The position numbers and the translations under genes were made by a program. A DNA stretch of 64,000 nucleotides, taken from NCBI GenBank assembly GCA_029204225.1, contig CM055092.1, positions 39,009,800-39,073,799 of the forward strand, in the 5' to 3' direction. Positions 36,801-48,895 of the stretch are shown piece by piece (positions within the stretch are counted from its first letter, which is position 1; each line of letters begins with the position of its first letter). This DNA comes from Diphasiastrum complanatum. Lineage: Eukaryota; Streptophyta; Lycopodiopsida; Lycopodiales; Lycopodiaceae. Below the pieces are notes generated by a model, which worked only from the letters and a program-made list of their open reading frames with translations, was not told the DNA's origin and made no database searches.

Positions 36801-37012
36801 TTGCAAGAACTTAGTCCTTTATATGTACGTTTATATGCAACTCACAAACAACAAAAAGGTTTAATTGCTAAGAACTTAATATCGCAAGAACTTAGTCCTT
36901 TACATGTACCTTTGCAAGTCACAAATAACACAAAAGTTTAATTGCTAAGAAGTTTATATTGCAAGAACTTAATCCTTTATATCTACCTTCATATGCAAGT
37001 CACAAATAACAA
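36801..37012. repeat. Three tandem copies of a unit of about 80 bp
   Basis: GCAAGAACTTAGTCCTTTA recurs at about 36803, 36884 and 36961 (last copy AATCC), each followed by CTCACAAA- or GTCACAAATAAC-type sequence and then AAAA(G)GTTTAATTGCTAAGAA. Confidence 0.85.
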
Positions 37013-38060
37013 AAAAAAAAATGTCCCGCTTTTTTTCTTCAATGCATGAGGACCTATACATGCAAATCATAGAGAGCATAAAATTCATGTCCCTCTCTTT
37101 TTCTTGCATGCATGCACAAGTTCTCAACCTGCACTACAAACCAACATCACAACAACTATCATCAATTCTTTTTCAGGGGTCATATTTTTACATATGAACA
37201 CACATTATAGTTAATCTTTGAGATAAGAAAAGAAAATCACTATGGCACATTTCCAAGACAATAAGGTTTTGAAATAGCTAATTACCTTGCATCCAATCTC
37301 AGACAATTTTTATTCAAAAAATTTGGCAAGGCCTATGTGCTATATCACAACGTTCTTGTTTCTTTCACATTTTTTGATAGAGATTCCACTCAAAATCAAA
37401 TTATATCAGTTGGCAAATCCAAAATTTGTTCTGAGAAGTACTAGCAAAATACAAAGAAAAAATTATTAGTTAGCATTATGAAACATAACAATTCAGGCCA
37501 ATTGTAAAATACCTCTATGTCTTTAGCTTTAACAAGATGAAGGTAGGCTATGGTGACGATTTTCTAAAAGTTGAGATCTCACTTTTAGGTGAATTTGAGC
37601 ATTGAGAATGGTTTTTTGTTTTTCTAATTCTTTTGAAATGTAATTTTTTTTTTCCATGACTTGCATGCTTCCCATAAAGCAATTCTTTTGGTGATATATA
37701 TCAATTACCATGTTTATATCTAGTAAACGAATCGTACAAATTTGTAAGGTTTGTTTGTTGATATTAGTGAAGCATTCCTTATTGCACTTAAGCACTTTTC
37801 CAAATACAAACACATTATTTGAGCATGTCCTAATGTCAGGGAAGGCCTCCCTTGGGTATCATATGGAGTGAAAACTTTGAATGATTTCGAAAAGTAAAGA
37901 TATATCAACTTTGGGTGCATATTGAAAAGGGTATCATTAAACCTTGTATCAATACATTGATATGCAAGAACATACCCTATACCCTAGACACTATAGAGAA
38001 TTTGTCAAGTAACTATAGATTTGATATTTTATAAATACCCACAATATGACCAAATAGCCA
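37013..38060. other. AT-rich gene-free stretch
   Basis: No open frame with recognisable motifs and no obvious repeat. Confidence 0.55.
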
Positions 38061-38065
38061 CAACT

Positions 38066-38275
38066 TTGAAAAGCCATCAGCTCATGCATGGTTTTTTTGT
38101 GTCCAGATTATGAAATTTGTATGCCTTGTGATCTGGAGAGTAGCCAATGAAAATCAATTTTCTTCTTGTGTTGTCCATCTTCTTCCTAAGGTCTTCAGGG
38201 ATCTGAGCATAAGCAATGCAACCAAACACTCTAATGTTTTTGAGTGATGGTTTCGATTTGTCCACACCTCATAAG
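38066..38275 (-). pseudogene. Copia integrase C-terminal fragment
   Basis: The minus strand reads KPSLKNIRVFGCIAYAQIP and KLIFIGYSPDHKAYKFHN, the conserved block after the copia integrase core. The flanking parts of pol are gone. It abuts the gypsy pol on the opposite strand. Confidence 0.8.
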
Positions 38276-38399
38276 ATGTCTTGCCATTCAGGGATTTTGG
38301 TCTTGCCATTCAGGGATTTGGTGATGGATCAATTTTTTAAGATAGGCAGTTGTAGTAAATGTCATGAATATACCCAGTGAGAACACTACAGAGTTTGAA

Positions 38400-40990
38400 G
38401 CCTATAACGAACTTAGGTAGGAATTCAATGATGTTTTTAGAGACCTTCCTGTAGGTTTATCACGCGAAAGAACAGTTGATCATAAAATTGAGCTTATACC
38501 TGGTCCAATTCCGATTGCACAGCGTCCTTATCGGATGAGTGCATCGTAAGAGGCTGAGAGAAATAGGCAATTACATGATTACCTGAAGAAGGGTTGGGTA
38601 CAACCTAGTAAGTCTCTTTGGGCATCACCAGTGGTTGAACAAGGTAACCATTAAGAATAGATATCCACTACCACGGATGGATGACCTAATAGATTATCTT
38701 GGTGGTGCTAAGTACTTTACAAAGATAGATCTAAGGTCGGGATACCATCAGATACGCATTAGGGCAGAAGATATACCAAAAACGGATTTTCGAACTCGCT
38801 TTGGACACTACAAATTTTTGGTGTTGCCTTTTGGTCTAACCAATGCACCGACAACTTTCCAACAGACGATGAACGATTTGTTCAGGCCATATTTGGGAAG
38901 ATTCGTAGTGGTATTCTTAGATGATATCCTAGTGTTCAGTAAGACTTTGGCGGAACATAAACAGCATCTTAGGATTGTCCTAGACATCCTAAGAAGGAAA
39001 AAGCTCTTTTCCAAAGAGTCTAAGTGTGACTTTTTTGCTAAGGAATTGTCCTACTTGGGGCATAAGATTTCCGAACGGGGTGTGGAGATTGAGCCCGATC
39101 GTATCCAAAAGGTTATTGATTGGTCTATTCTTACCACAGTTCAAGAAATCAAGTCTATTTCGGGGTTTGAAACATTTTTCTGTCGACATATTCTCCAATT
39201 TGCTTGATTGGCATTTCCTATTATCCAGGCCTTGAAAAGCTATAAGAATAGCCAGAGGGCTAAGAGTCCACTAGTGTAGTGGACGGAGAAATTGAATTAT
39301 TGTTTTGAGTTGCTTAAGAAAAGTGTTACTTCAACATCAATACTAATCATTGGCGATTCTAATCAAGCTTTTGTGGTTAGGACCTATGCCAATGATTATG
39401 CCATTGGAGTTGTTTTGATGCAGGATGGACATCTTGTTGCTTATGAAAGCAAGAAACTCAATCTTGCTCAATCTAGGTATTGTACCTATGAGAAGGAATT
39501 GTTTGCAATTGTTCATGTCTTGAAAATTTGGCGACATTATTTGTATGGAGCCAGATTTGAGGTTTTGACGGATCATCAAACTCTTCAATATTTCTGTGAT
39601 GCTATAGATTTAAAGGAGAGGCAATCTAGATGGGCTGAGCTGATGCAAATCTTTGACTTTTCTATATGTCATTGTAAAGGAAGTCAAAATACTCTAACAG
39701 ATGCTTTGAGTCATTTACTGGTTATTAATCAATTCTGCTTTAATGTTATAGAACCAAGGTTGTTTCAATCTCTCCAAGGACTTTATGAGTCTGATCCTTT
39801 TTTCGGAAAGTATTGGCAACAAGTACTTTTTGGGGTCGATTCAGGTATGCAAGATTCCTCGAATCAGGAAAAGACTGAAATAGATTTTGTTATTTGAAAC
39901 AAGATTTTGTTTCGTAAAGGCAAGGTGTGCGTACCAGAGAATGATACAGTAAGGGCCCAAATCTTGCATGTGTCATGATAGTCCATCTGCAAAAAGTCCG
40001 GGTATACAAAGAACACTTGACTTAGTTCGACGACAATTTTGGTGGACTAAGATGAAAAGTCAAGTAGAGGCCTATGTACTTAAATGTACTAAGTGCCAGT
40101 TAAATAAAACAGAGAGGCTCTAGTGGCCTATTACATCCTTTAGATATTCCTACCGAAAAGTGAAAAAGTATATCTATGGATTTTGTGGTCGGGCTTCCAC
40201 GTACATGGAAGGGCCACGATTTTGTTTGGGTCATTGTTGACAGACTTATGAAGTTTGCTCAATTTATCCCAATAAAAACTACTGTTAAAGCTTCAGAACT
40301 GGCTCAACTTTTTGTCGAGAGGCTTTTTCGACTATATGGGCTGCCTTGTGATATTGTTAGTGATCGTGACCCAAAATTCATTGAGATTTTTTGGCAAGCA
40401 GTGTTTGAAAGGTTGGAAACAACTTTAAGTATAAGTTCTATAGATCATCCAAAATCTGACGGTCAAACGAAAAGGACCAATCAAACGATGGAGGATATGC
40501 TACGAGCATATGTGGGCCATTGGCAGTCTGCTGATTGGAAAAATTACCTTCCACTAGTGAAATTTGCATATAATAGTGCAAAACACTTAGCGACCAGATT
40601 CAGCCCTTTCATGCTTATGTATGGTTATCAACCTCGATTATCGATTAGTGTTGGCATGAAGAACCTTAGGGTGCAAGCCGCAGCTGATTTCCTTGCGGAT
40701 ATGCAAGAAATGTTACAGCTGGCTAAAGATAGCATAAGAAGTGCCCAAGACAGGGCAAAGCACAATGCTGATCTATCTCGGAAGCACAAGCTATTCATGG
40801 TCAACGACTGGGTGTTTTTGAGGGTCCCTAGTCAGGCTAGGGGCTTGAAAACTGGTAAGTGAACAAAGTTGGCGCCTAGGTATTGCGGTCGTTTTAAGGT
40901 TATTCAAGTGATCACATACAAACTAGACCTTCCAGCTAATGTTGGAATTCATCATGTTTTCCACGTTAATAAGGCTCATTTATCTAGTTG
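38400..40990 (+). pseudogene. Ty3/gypsy pol: RT, RNase H, integrase
   Basis: Domains run RT, RNase H, integrase as in gypsy. RT is long open at 38635-39207: NRYPLPRMDDLID, FTKIDLRSGYHQIRI, LPFGLTNAPTTFQ and the catalytic FLDD (38914-38925). RNase H (39292-39897) has VRTYANDYAIGVV, YEKELFAIVH and LTDHQTLQYF. The integrase zinc-binding region (40000-40130) includes QFWWTKMKSQVEAYV and CTKCQ. The core (40176-40862) has MDFVVGLP and SDRDPKF, but the catalytic Glu codon is AAA (Lys, 40470-40472) in SDGQTKRTNQ. The C-terminus HHVFHVNKAHLS ends at about 40985. Frameshifts lie near 38530, 39200 and 39970, with stops at 39895 and 40861. No LTRs or gag were recognised. Confidence 0.9.
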
Positions 40991-41190
40991 TGGTCGACTC
41001 TAGATGGACCGAAGAATGCATAAAAGCTTTTGAGGAATTGAAAACATCACTTACCACTGCACCCATACTTTGTTCCCCAGATTACACGAAGGAATTCCAC
41101 GTGCATATAGACGCGAGTAAGCATGCAATTGGAGGTATCCTAGCACAACCGGACGAATATGGAAACGAATTTCCAACCAAAATTAAATTC
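40991..41190 (+). pseudogene. Second gypsy RT-RNase H junction fragment
   Basis: Directly after the first pol's C-terminal end the sequence jumps to WTEECIKAFEELKTSL, PILCSPDYTKEFHVHIDAS and AIGGILAQPD. This is the start of a gypsy RNase H domain that belongs upstream in pol and differs in wording from the 39.3 kb copy. It therefore comes from another element, making a chimeric junction at about 40990. Confidence 0.8.
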
Positions 41191-41248
41191 TCATTTTCGG
41201 CTCCAGGTGTTGGAGGTTTGGCCGATTGTCGGTTTTTGAAGTTGGCAT

Positions 41249-41455
41249 GGAAGATCCATGTATGGATAATCCACGCGATTTGAATTTCACGACATCCGGC
41301 CGATCTGTTGCTGGAAATGACACTTGCGTGGAAGATCCACGCGTGGATAATCCACGTGACCGTATCCATGCATATATCCACGACTATATCCATGCGAATT
41401 TTTTTTGGCCGTGCCACCTCCTTTGTATCATGCGTGGATATTTGCGTGGATATTT
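41249..41455. repeat. Cluster of CGTGGAT / ATCCACG motifs
   Basis: GTGGAT and ATCCAC occur about ten times in 200 bp, in both orientations, partly as the palindromic pair ATCCACGCGTGGAT (41335-41348). Two imperfect copies of GGAAGATCCA(C/T)G(C/T)(G/A)TGGATAATCC lie at about 41249 and 41330. See findings. Confidence 0.7.
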
Positions 41456-41459
41456 GCTT

Positions 41460-42190
41460 TATGTGTTCTTATGAGTGGCTCGAAAAACCTCACTATAGTT
41501 GTGAATAGCGGATTTGTAGTAATGGTTGTAAGGCCCAATTTACCAAACTTATGGTAGAGGCACAAATGACCACTATAAATAGCTAAAGTCTTGTTAAATT
41601 TGGAGGCTATTGTTCATTTTGTGATTTTGAGTTTTAAGAGATCTTGGAGCTTCTCTTTGAGAGCTTTCTTGATGGAGAAAGTGGTTCATGTGCCTAAAAT
41701 CACATGAGAGCTATGATCATGCTCTAGAATCAGGCCCCTATCATTTGAATGATCTCCGTTCATTTTTAATGGAACCTTACTTTGAATATTTTGGTGAAGT
41801 TTTGCTACATTTATCTAGTTTCTTGATTTCTTGAGTATTTTCTTGATTTCTTGTATTTTCATTATAATTTGGCGTTAATGAATGGATAAGATGTTTAAAT
41901 ACTAAGTTTGGCACATGACAATTTTCTTACAAATTGCATTTTGGCAAAAAAAAAAATCAATACACCATGTCCAAAAAAATTAAATTTTCTTAAAAACTTC
42001 AAAAATTAAAAATATTCAAAGTGAACAAAATATTAACAAACACTTACAGTATTTTAATAGTCTAAATTGACTCTCATAAAATAACTCACAGAATACATTT
42101 GAAGCCAACTACGCCAACTCCACAAATGTTGAAATATTGAAAATAATTTATATAATGTTTTCAGAATTCAAATTCCAAGAAATTATGAAT
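41460..42190. other. Gene-free stretch
   Basis: AT-rich, with CTATAAATAGC at about 41574-41584, which could be the TATA of an LTR. No coding region was recognised. Confidence 0.5.
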
Positions 42191-42194
42191 AACT

Positions 42195-43960
42195 CCTCTT
42201 AAGTCAGTGCTCGAAATATTATCAAGGCTCTAATTTTCAACTGAAGAAGTTGACGACCGGCTTTCCCAATAGAGTCTATCGGCAAATTCTCATCCGAATC
42301 AACATCCAATGTTGACAAAAAATTGTTTATTGTGGCTTTGTTGCGTTGAAGCTGAGTCGAAGATGATGATTGTGCACTTAATTCAAGTCGTTCTTGTTAA
42401 ATAGATATTGTTGACTTTCGTAAATGGTTCGTCATTGTTAACTCAACATTAAATGTAAGCACATACACATCTTGGAGATTTATATTATCGACTCTTGGTT
42501 GGTTCTTTGTTGAACGCTTCCGCTTTACTTTTAGATCTAATTGGAACATTTCTAGCTCATACCTTCCCAAGAAAGCATTTGTTGAAATGGTACACATCCA
42601 ATACACACGTACAATCTTGGACAAAGTGTCGTTTCTCTAAATGAAACCAATAACTTTAGCAATCCAAAATGGATGACTTTCATTATGTTCCGAGGCCAAA
42701 ATTGCAATGAGACTCCCGACCTTTATTTTTGAGGTTACCAAACCATTTAGCCTTGGCAACATTTACAGTTCGACAACTTTTTCTTGAACCCGAATAAATT
42801 TCAAGTTCTTCGTTATGAAGAAGGTTTAAAGACTTAGTCTGTTGTGGAACAATAGAGGAATCGGTTTTCATTGTTGGAATTGAAGATCTGGTTGGCCACT
42901 AAAATCGAGTTTGCATCTCCCAAGTCAAGCAAACGTATTTTTTGCTCTTCAAAAAATCCATCCACCAATGTCGACCAAACTCGTCAAAAAATTGGTATGC
43001 TGCTTGAATGGGTGTTTCGAACAAGTTTAATGTTGCAAATCGATCGACTGGCCGATGTTCCCTTTGAGATTTTTGCTCTTCCAAGATAGAAGTCAGAGGA
43101 CACATAGTTGCAAGCTTAACTTGAGAAGAAGGCACACATTGTAAAAAACGGACTCCTTCAGAAGGTAACCATGGCATAGAGTTTGAAATTGCTTTACCCA
43201 CAATAATGTGATGCCACCAACATTATATGCAATTTTCAACTGATGCTGAAAACTAATATCATTTTTTGGTGTGATTCAATGTTCTTCCGACGTTTTGATG
43301 TAATCTCTACAACCAAATGTGCAACGCAATAAAACCACATTTGGTGCAAGGGTATATGAGTCCTCGATAATACTATATAAGACTGGTAAAGAAATTTTTT
43401 TTTTGCATCTTTGCTTTTTCGAAAAGCAACTGAACATTTCATCAATTTTATCATGAGTGTGACCCACCAATAAAAATCCTATTTTGACTCTTCTGAAAAG
43501 TTTTAGCACAACTAACATCGATAAATATGCCAACACTATTTGATTTTTATTTTCTTTGGCAATATTATCAATTTGCAAGTAGAGAATCTCAAGAAGACTA
43601 TTCCCAAATTCAACTATTATTTTGTAAATTATGGTAATGGTCAAGTTTGGATCATTTCGAACATTTGAATAATTGAAATACACTTTAGACTACAAAGTGC
43701 CATTGAATATCAGAGCACCAACCAAATGAACCTGAATAAAATTAGCTTTGTTTAAATTCTTTGGCACTCTTACGAAATGTAGCATTAGTGTTTTCTTTTG
43801 ATCCATCCCATCGATTACGAGACCCAAATACTTTTGAGAAAATTCCAAACACTTTTTCCGGTGTTTTGCAAGCTTTTATCTTTCTATTGTTTGTTGCTCT
43901 CCGTGGATTTGAAGTGACCACTAAGAAAATCACACAAAAAAATGATTTAGTAATTGGATG
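42195..43960 (-). pseudogene. DUF7869-like (transposase-type) gene, decayed
   Basis: Read on the minus strand: CLEFSQKYLGLVIDGMDQKK and FIQVHLVGALIFNGTL, then a TAG stop near 43687. After it come KVYFNYSNVRNDPNLTITI, LQIDNIAKENKNQ and a GHTHDKIDEMFSCF block (about 43440-43480). A C-terminal part includes PWLPSEGVRFLQCVP, FFDEFGRHWWMD and a charged tail with LDVDSDENLPIDS near 42270. Frameshifts near 43430, 43210 and 42880 and several stops break it. GHTH.DID-type motifs are the signature of DUF7869 proteins, common in seed-free plants and of presumed transposon origin. It is the fuller homologue of the 640-965 fragment. Confidence 0.6.
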
Positions 43961-44455
43961 CGTAAAATAAATTTAAAATGAGTGAAACTGTTGCACTATA
44001 CTTATCTCAAAAATATTAGAATGTATTATAAAAGATTGTTGTACCCAAAAGGAACTTGCTTATTGATGTGATTATAGATGATTCTGGTCCATTTATTGTT
44101 CTTCTGGTTGTCGATAGACATTTAGTGAAATTGGCGACCAGTATCACCAGTTAAATTGTGACTTTACATGCAATAACAAAAAGATAGTTGATCTCGACAA
44201 TTGTCATATTGAACATATTTCATTATTGGGAAAGAGCATCCAACTTATCGGCCAGATCGAGATATCAGTCTGTGCTCCTAATAAAGTTTGTCAGATAAGA
44301 ATAACACGGTTGCATCAAAAACTTCGATACAGAGAAACTCACAAACGTCTCAGAGCAATGTAAATGAGATCCGACAATCAAACCTCAACAACCGACTATC
44401 GCTCATTCGATGGATCACAAATCTAGACTGTTCGAATTCAAGAAGTTATAGGAGA

Positions 44456-44592
44456 GGTCCTAAGAGAAGAGAGATCACATGACCTGGTAGTATGTCTTAG
44501 AGCTAGAAAGACATTAGGTGATATTAGAACTTAAAATGGGCCCTTTGTAAACATGATTTTTTTTTTACTTCGCACTCTTTCAGTGCTTAAGT
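44456..44592. repeat. Direct repeat copy 1 (about 135 bp)
   Basis: Starts GGTCCTAAGAGAAGAG and includes GAGCTAGAAAGACATTAGG and CTTCGCACTCTTTCAGTGC. It matches 45059-45192. Confidence 0.88.
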
Positions 44593-45058
44593 GGCCGAAT
44601 GGTTGATGGACGGACATTGTTTTTGCCTTTGTCGGCCAAATATGGGTGATTTTCAAAAATCCCGTCGGGTAGAACAAACGATTGTGATTGCACCACCGTT
44701 ACTGCCCGAATACTCCTTTGCTGCCCGTATTGTACACTTGAGGTTAATTTGGAGGTGGTAGAGGGTGTTGCGGTGGTGGATTTTCCTGGTGGCCTACTTG
44801 TATTGGGACCCCGCCAGGATGAAGGCGAGCTGTTTACTTGGTGCGGGCCATTCGTTGTCCTGGTATCGGATCAACACGCGTGTGTACAGACCAGCAGTGA
44901 GGCAGTATAGGAGGTGCGCACTGAACCGATATCCCAAGCTTGAAAGTCGGCAGTCGATAGCACAGCAGTGTGCAGGTGAGTGTATTGAGATTGCAGTGCG
45001 TAGGTCGTCATGCGTGTTGAAGTGATATTCGGGTCATGCGCGATGAATTCGATATCAG

Positions 45059-45192
45059 AAGGTCCTAAGAGAAGAGGGATCACCCGTAGTATGTCTTTGA
45101 GCTAGAAAGACATTAGGGGATATTAGAACTCAAAATGGGCCTCTTGTAAAGATGTTTTTTTTGACTTCGCACGCTTTCAACGCTTAAGTGAA
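45059..45192. repeat. Direct repeat copy 2 (about 135 bp)
   Basis: Starts GGTCCTAAGAGAAGAGG and ends GCTTTCAACGCTTAAGTGAAG. It matches 44456-44592 and lies 600 bp further on. Its right end meets the 3' end of a coiled-coil pseudogene. Confidence 0.88.
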
Positions 45193-45540
45193 GTCAGTGC
45201 AGCACTGTAGTGTTGTTTCGACACTTATTTTGGCAAGCTTCTCGTTGTCGAGTTGCTGTTGTAGGTCCTCGTTTTTCTTCTGGGAGAAATTTACCATATT
45301 GTTTAGAGCCTTTCACTCTGCATCGAATGTAGAAGTCTGCTTCTGGGCACCACTTATTTCTTCTTTCTTCTTGGCCAATTCGGATTGAAGGGTTAAAGAA
45401 TAGTCATGTGCCTTTGCGCAATGTGATTTCAAATTTCTTGTTGCTTTGCTCGATGGTGTTGAGCTGAGACAACAGCTCTGCAGCACGGACAATACATCGT
45501 GCACAAGGACTGACTATGGACAAAATCGCATTCAATCCAA
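45187..45540 (-). pseudogene. Coiled-coil protein fragment
   Basis: The minus-strand frame contains AELLSQLNTIEQSNKKFEI, a frameshift near 45420, then LQSELAKKKEEISGAQKQ, an in-frame TGA, and KKNEDLQQQLDNEKLAK, ending at a stop at about 45187. The heptad-like pattern of Leu and charged residues suggests a long coiled coil. No family was recognised. It could be the tail of a transposon-borne protein or of a lost host gene. Confidence 0.4.
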
Positions 45541-45679
45541 AAGGTATCAAAGGACATAACTTATACAACACTTTCAAGAATCAAGGACACTGGTAATCTT
45601 TACCTCCTACAACCATTGAAAGTAGAATACTTTAAAGATCTTCGTATTCAATCATTTCGAATTGAAGAACGTAAAAATG

Positions 45680-45766
45680 CAACAATTTGTATAAAATGAA
45701 AAAGCTACCCAAATGGAGGATATTGGGCAATGTTTATAGGTGAAAGGCTTAGCCGGGCCCTTATAA
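45680..45766 (+). promoter_or_regulatory. Conserved upstream block of ARF-C
   Basis: AAATGCAACAA, AAATGGAGGA, TGGGCAATGTTTATAG (45724-45739) and GGGCCCTTA (45755-45763) occur in the same order as upstream of ARF-A, about 270-350 bp before the ATG. The 16-bp middle element is identical in both. The GGGCCC and TGGGC motifs resemble site II promoter elements. Confidence 0.6.
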
Positions 45767-46032
45767 GTTTATTTATATTGTTTGCTTGAAAGACTAGCAT
45801 TCCTTTCTTATCAAAAAATTCCTATCATTTCTTAATGTGCGTCACCAATGAATATAAGGACAATGGACACATGGCTTCATCAGCGAGGCTGCCTACCTGC
45901 CTGCTACTTGCGTGTTCTGCATGAAATTGTGAATGTAATTTATAGCGAGTGACAATAGAATTGTGACGCGCAGGATCATCGCAGCTATTTCAGGGGATTT
46001 TGAGGAAGACAAGGGAGCAGCATAGAGCAGTT

Positions 46033-46931
<899 letters not shown>

Positions 46932-48477
46932 TACGTGCATACATACAGTAGCGGGGAACAACCATTTCTCAAAAACAGATCAGTGAAATATTGCATAATA
47001 TTAGTGATTTTGGATTGAGCCTATAATGGTCACGTTTTTGGATGGAGCCTTCTATAGAGTTGGATGAGGATGGGGCCATTTTTCACCTTATTAAAATTAG
47101 GATGCTCCTTGATATGGTGTTATTGTTATTTATCATAAATGGGAGCACTCGTGCCACTTAGTAGCTCTTGCCTAGCAGTACTTGCCCATGTTGGCATTGC
47201 TAGGATCCTGCAATTTGTACAATGGAGGCATACCCATAGAAAAGTAAGAGAATTTTATATGGGCCCTTTATAGTTAACACGCTTCTTATGAACCCACATT
47301 AGATGAGACTTTTCCAAATTGGAATGGCTCTTATGTATGCTCTTGTTTGGCAGAGGAGCTTTACTTGAGGGTCTTTGATCTTGGATGGATATTGTCTGTG
47401 TTTTTTTATTATATTGATGGCTATATCATATTACATGTTTATTTATCTTTGTCACATGGTTAATAAACTAAACGTCCTCTAATCAACAATTTAATTTGGT
47501 AACTCCTAACTTGTGCATAATAGCTTGAGGCCATGTCTCCCTTTGAGGGCTTGAACATACTTCACTCATAATTGGGAAAAAGCTTTAAATCTTGGCATGT
47601 GATGGCTACATTATCCCTAGTTGTGTCTTCTTTATGCCATTCATTCATCATTGTAATAAGTTATAAGGTACATTGGTACACACACATTTGCTATAACAAG
47701 GATATGTTTTATTACTGAAATGGCAATATCTTATAGAAAGTGTCATTTCTCTAAGTATGACAAAATGTACACTTAGTATGACTCACTTAATATCCACCCA
47801 TTTATGTTTAAAATGTTTGTAGCAACTTTAGGTAAAATTTTCTCATCACATCTAAAACATTTTAGTGCTCTTTTTAAGCTTAATAACTTACACATCAAAA
47901 ATCTAACCCATTCGTACTAAGCACTTTCACACCATTTTGTCAGCACACGTACTAGATAAGCTTGCTCACAAAGCTCATGTACAACAACAATGTCTGTCTC
48001 GTATCTTGGTCAAATATGCGATTGTACTGTGCAATGGAATTCGTCTCATTACTTGTATGTTCATCTCCTTTTTATCCCCTAAGGCATTGTTGGATGTTTA
48101 TAGTGCCTACTTACCCAAAATTTAAGGTCCATGATAGCTGACTACTATATGATCAACAAAGTGAGGGTGACTTAATTTGATATCTATAAGAATACAATCA
48201 AAGCTTAAGACATTGAGTTAGAATTATCCGATGTAACTCGATGTGAATTAGCACTCTAGTATATGCTTGATAATAATTGATTGCTCACCTTTTTTATTTT
48301 CTACATGTGCGAATTTTGTTTGTATGCTTGGCCTTGCTTATAATTCTCTCTTTCAACATGGGCCCATAACCTAGCTCATGGAACTGGAGAACTTGCGAAT
48401 TGTTGAGAAGTTCAACAATGACACTACCATTTGTGGAAGTTCACGATGTAAATCATGGTAAAAGATGTGAAAGTTTG
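46932..48477. other. Gene-free stretch downstream of ARF-C
   Basis: AT-rich, no coding region recognised on either strand. Confidence 0.55.
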
Positions 48478-48890
48478 AAGAATAATCAATAAAACAAATA
48501 TTTTGCAATAAAAAGTTGTACATCTATAGAATGGAAGCAATTAAATCTAAAATATTAATTTTTTTGAAACACAATAGAAAAGAAAAAGAAAGGCCTAATC
48601 AGTGCATTTCTTCAAGGAATGATTTGAGGTTATACTGTCACTAATGAAAAAATGTTGCCCTCGGTATAAGCCTTGGTATATTACAAAATTGACTAATAGA
48701 TTTTCAAAAATATATGCTTATTCACATGAAATTTAATTACACTGTTAACAAAAGAGGCCATTTATACCAATGAAAACCAAAAAAAGAATAGGACATAACA
48801 TTATTATCACTGATCATATTTAAATGCGTACTCCACCACTCAAAATGTATTTTTGCATCCAACTAATCAAAAAAATTAGTAATGAGAGCG
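48478..48890. repeat. Dispersed repeat, copy B
   Basis: Matches 30365-30990 in the same orientation with an internal gap of about 200 bp. It stops at about 48890, where the poly(T) end of a minus-strand LINE begins. Confidence 0.85.
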
Positions 48891-48895
48891 ATTCA

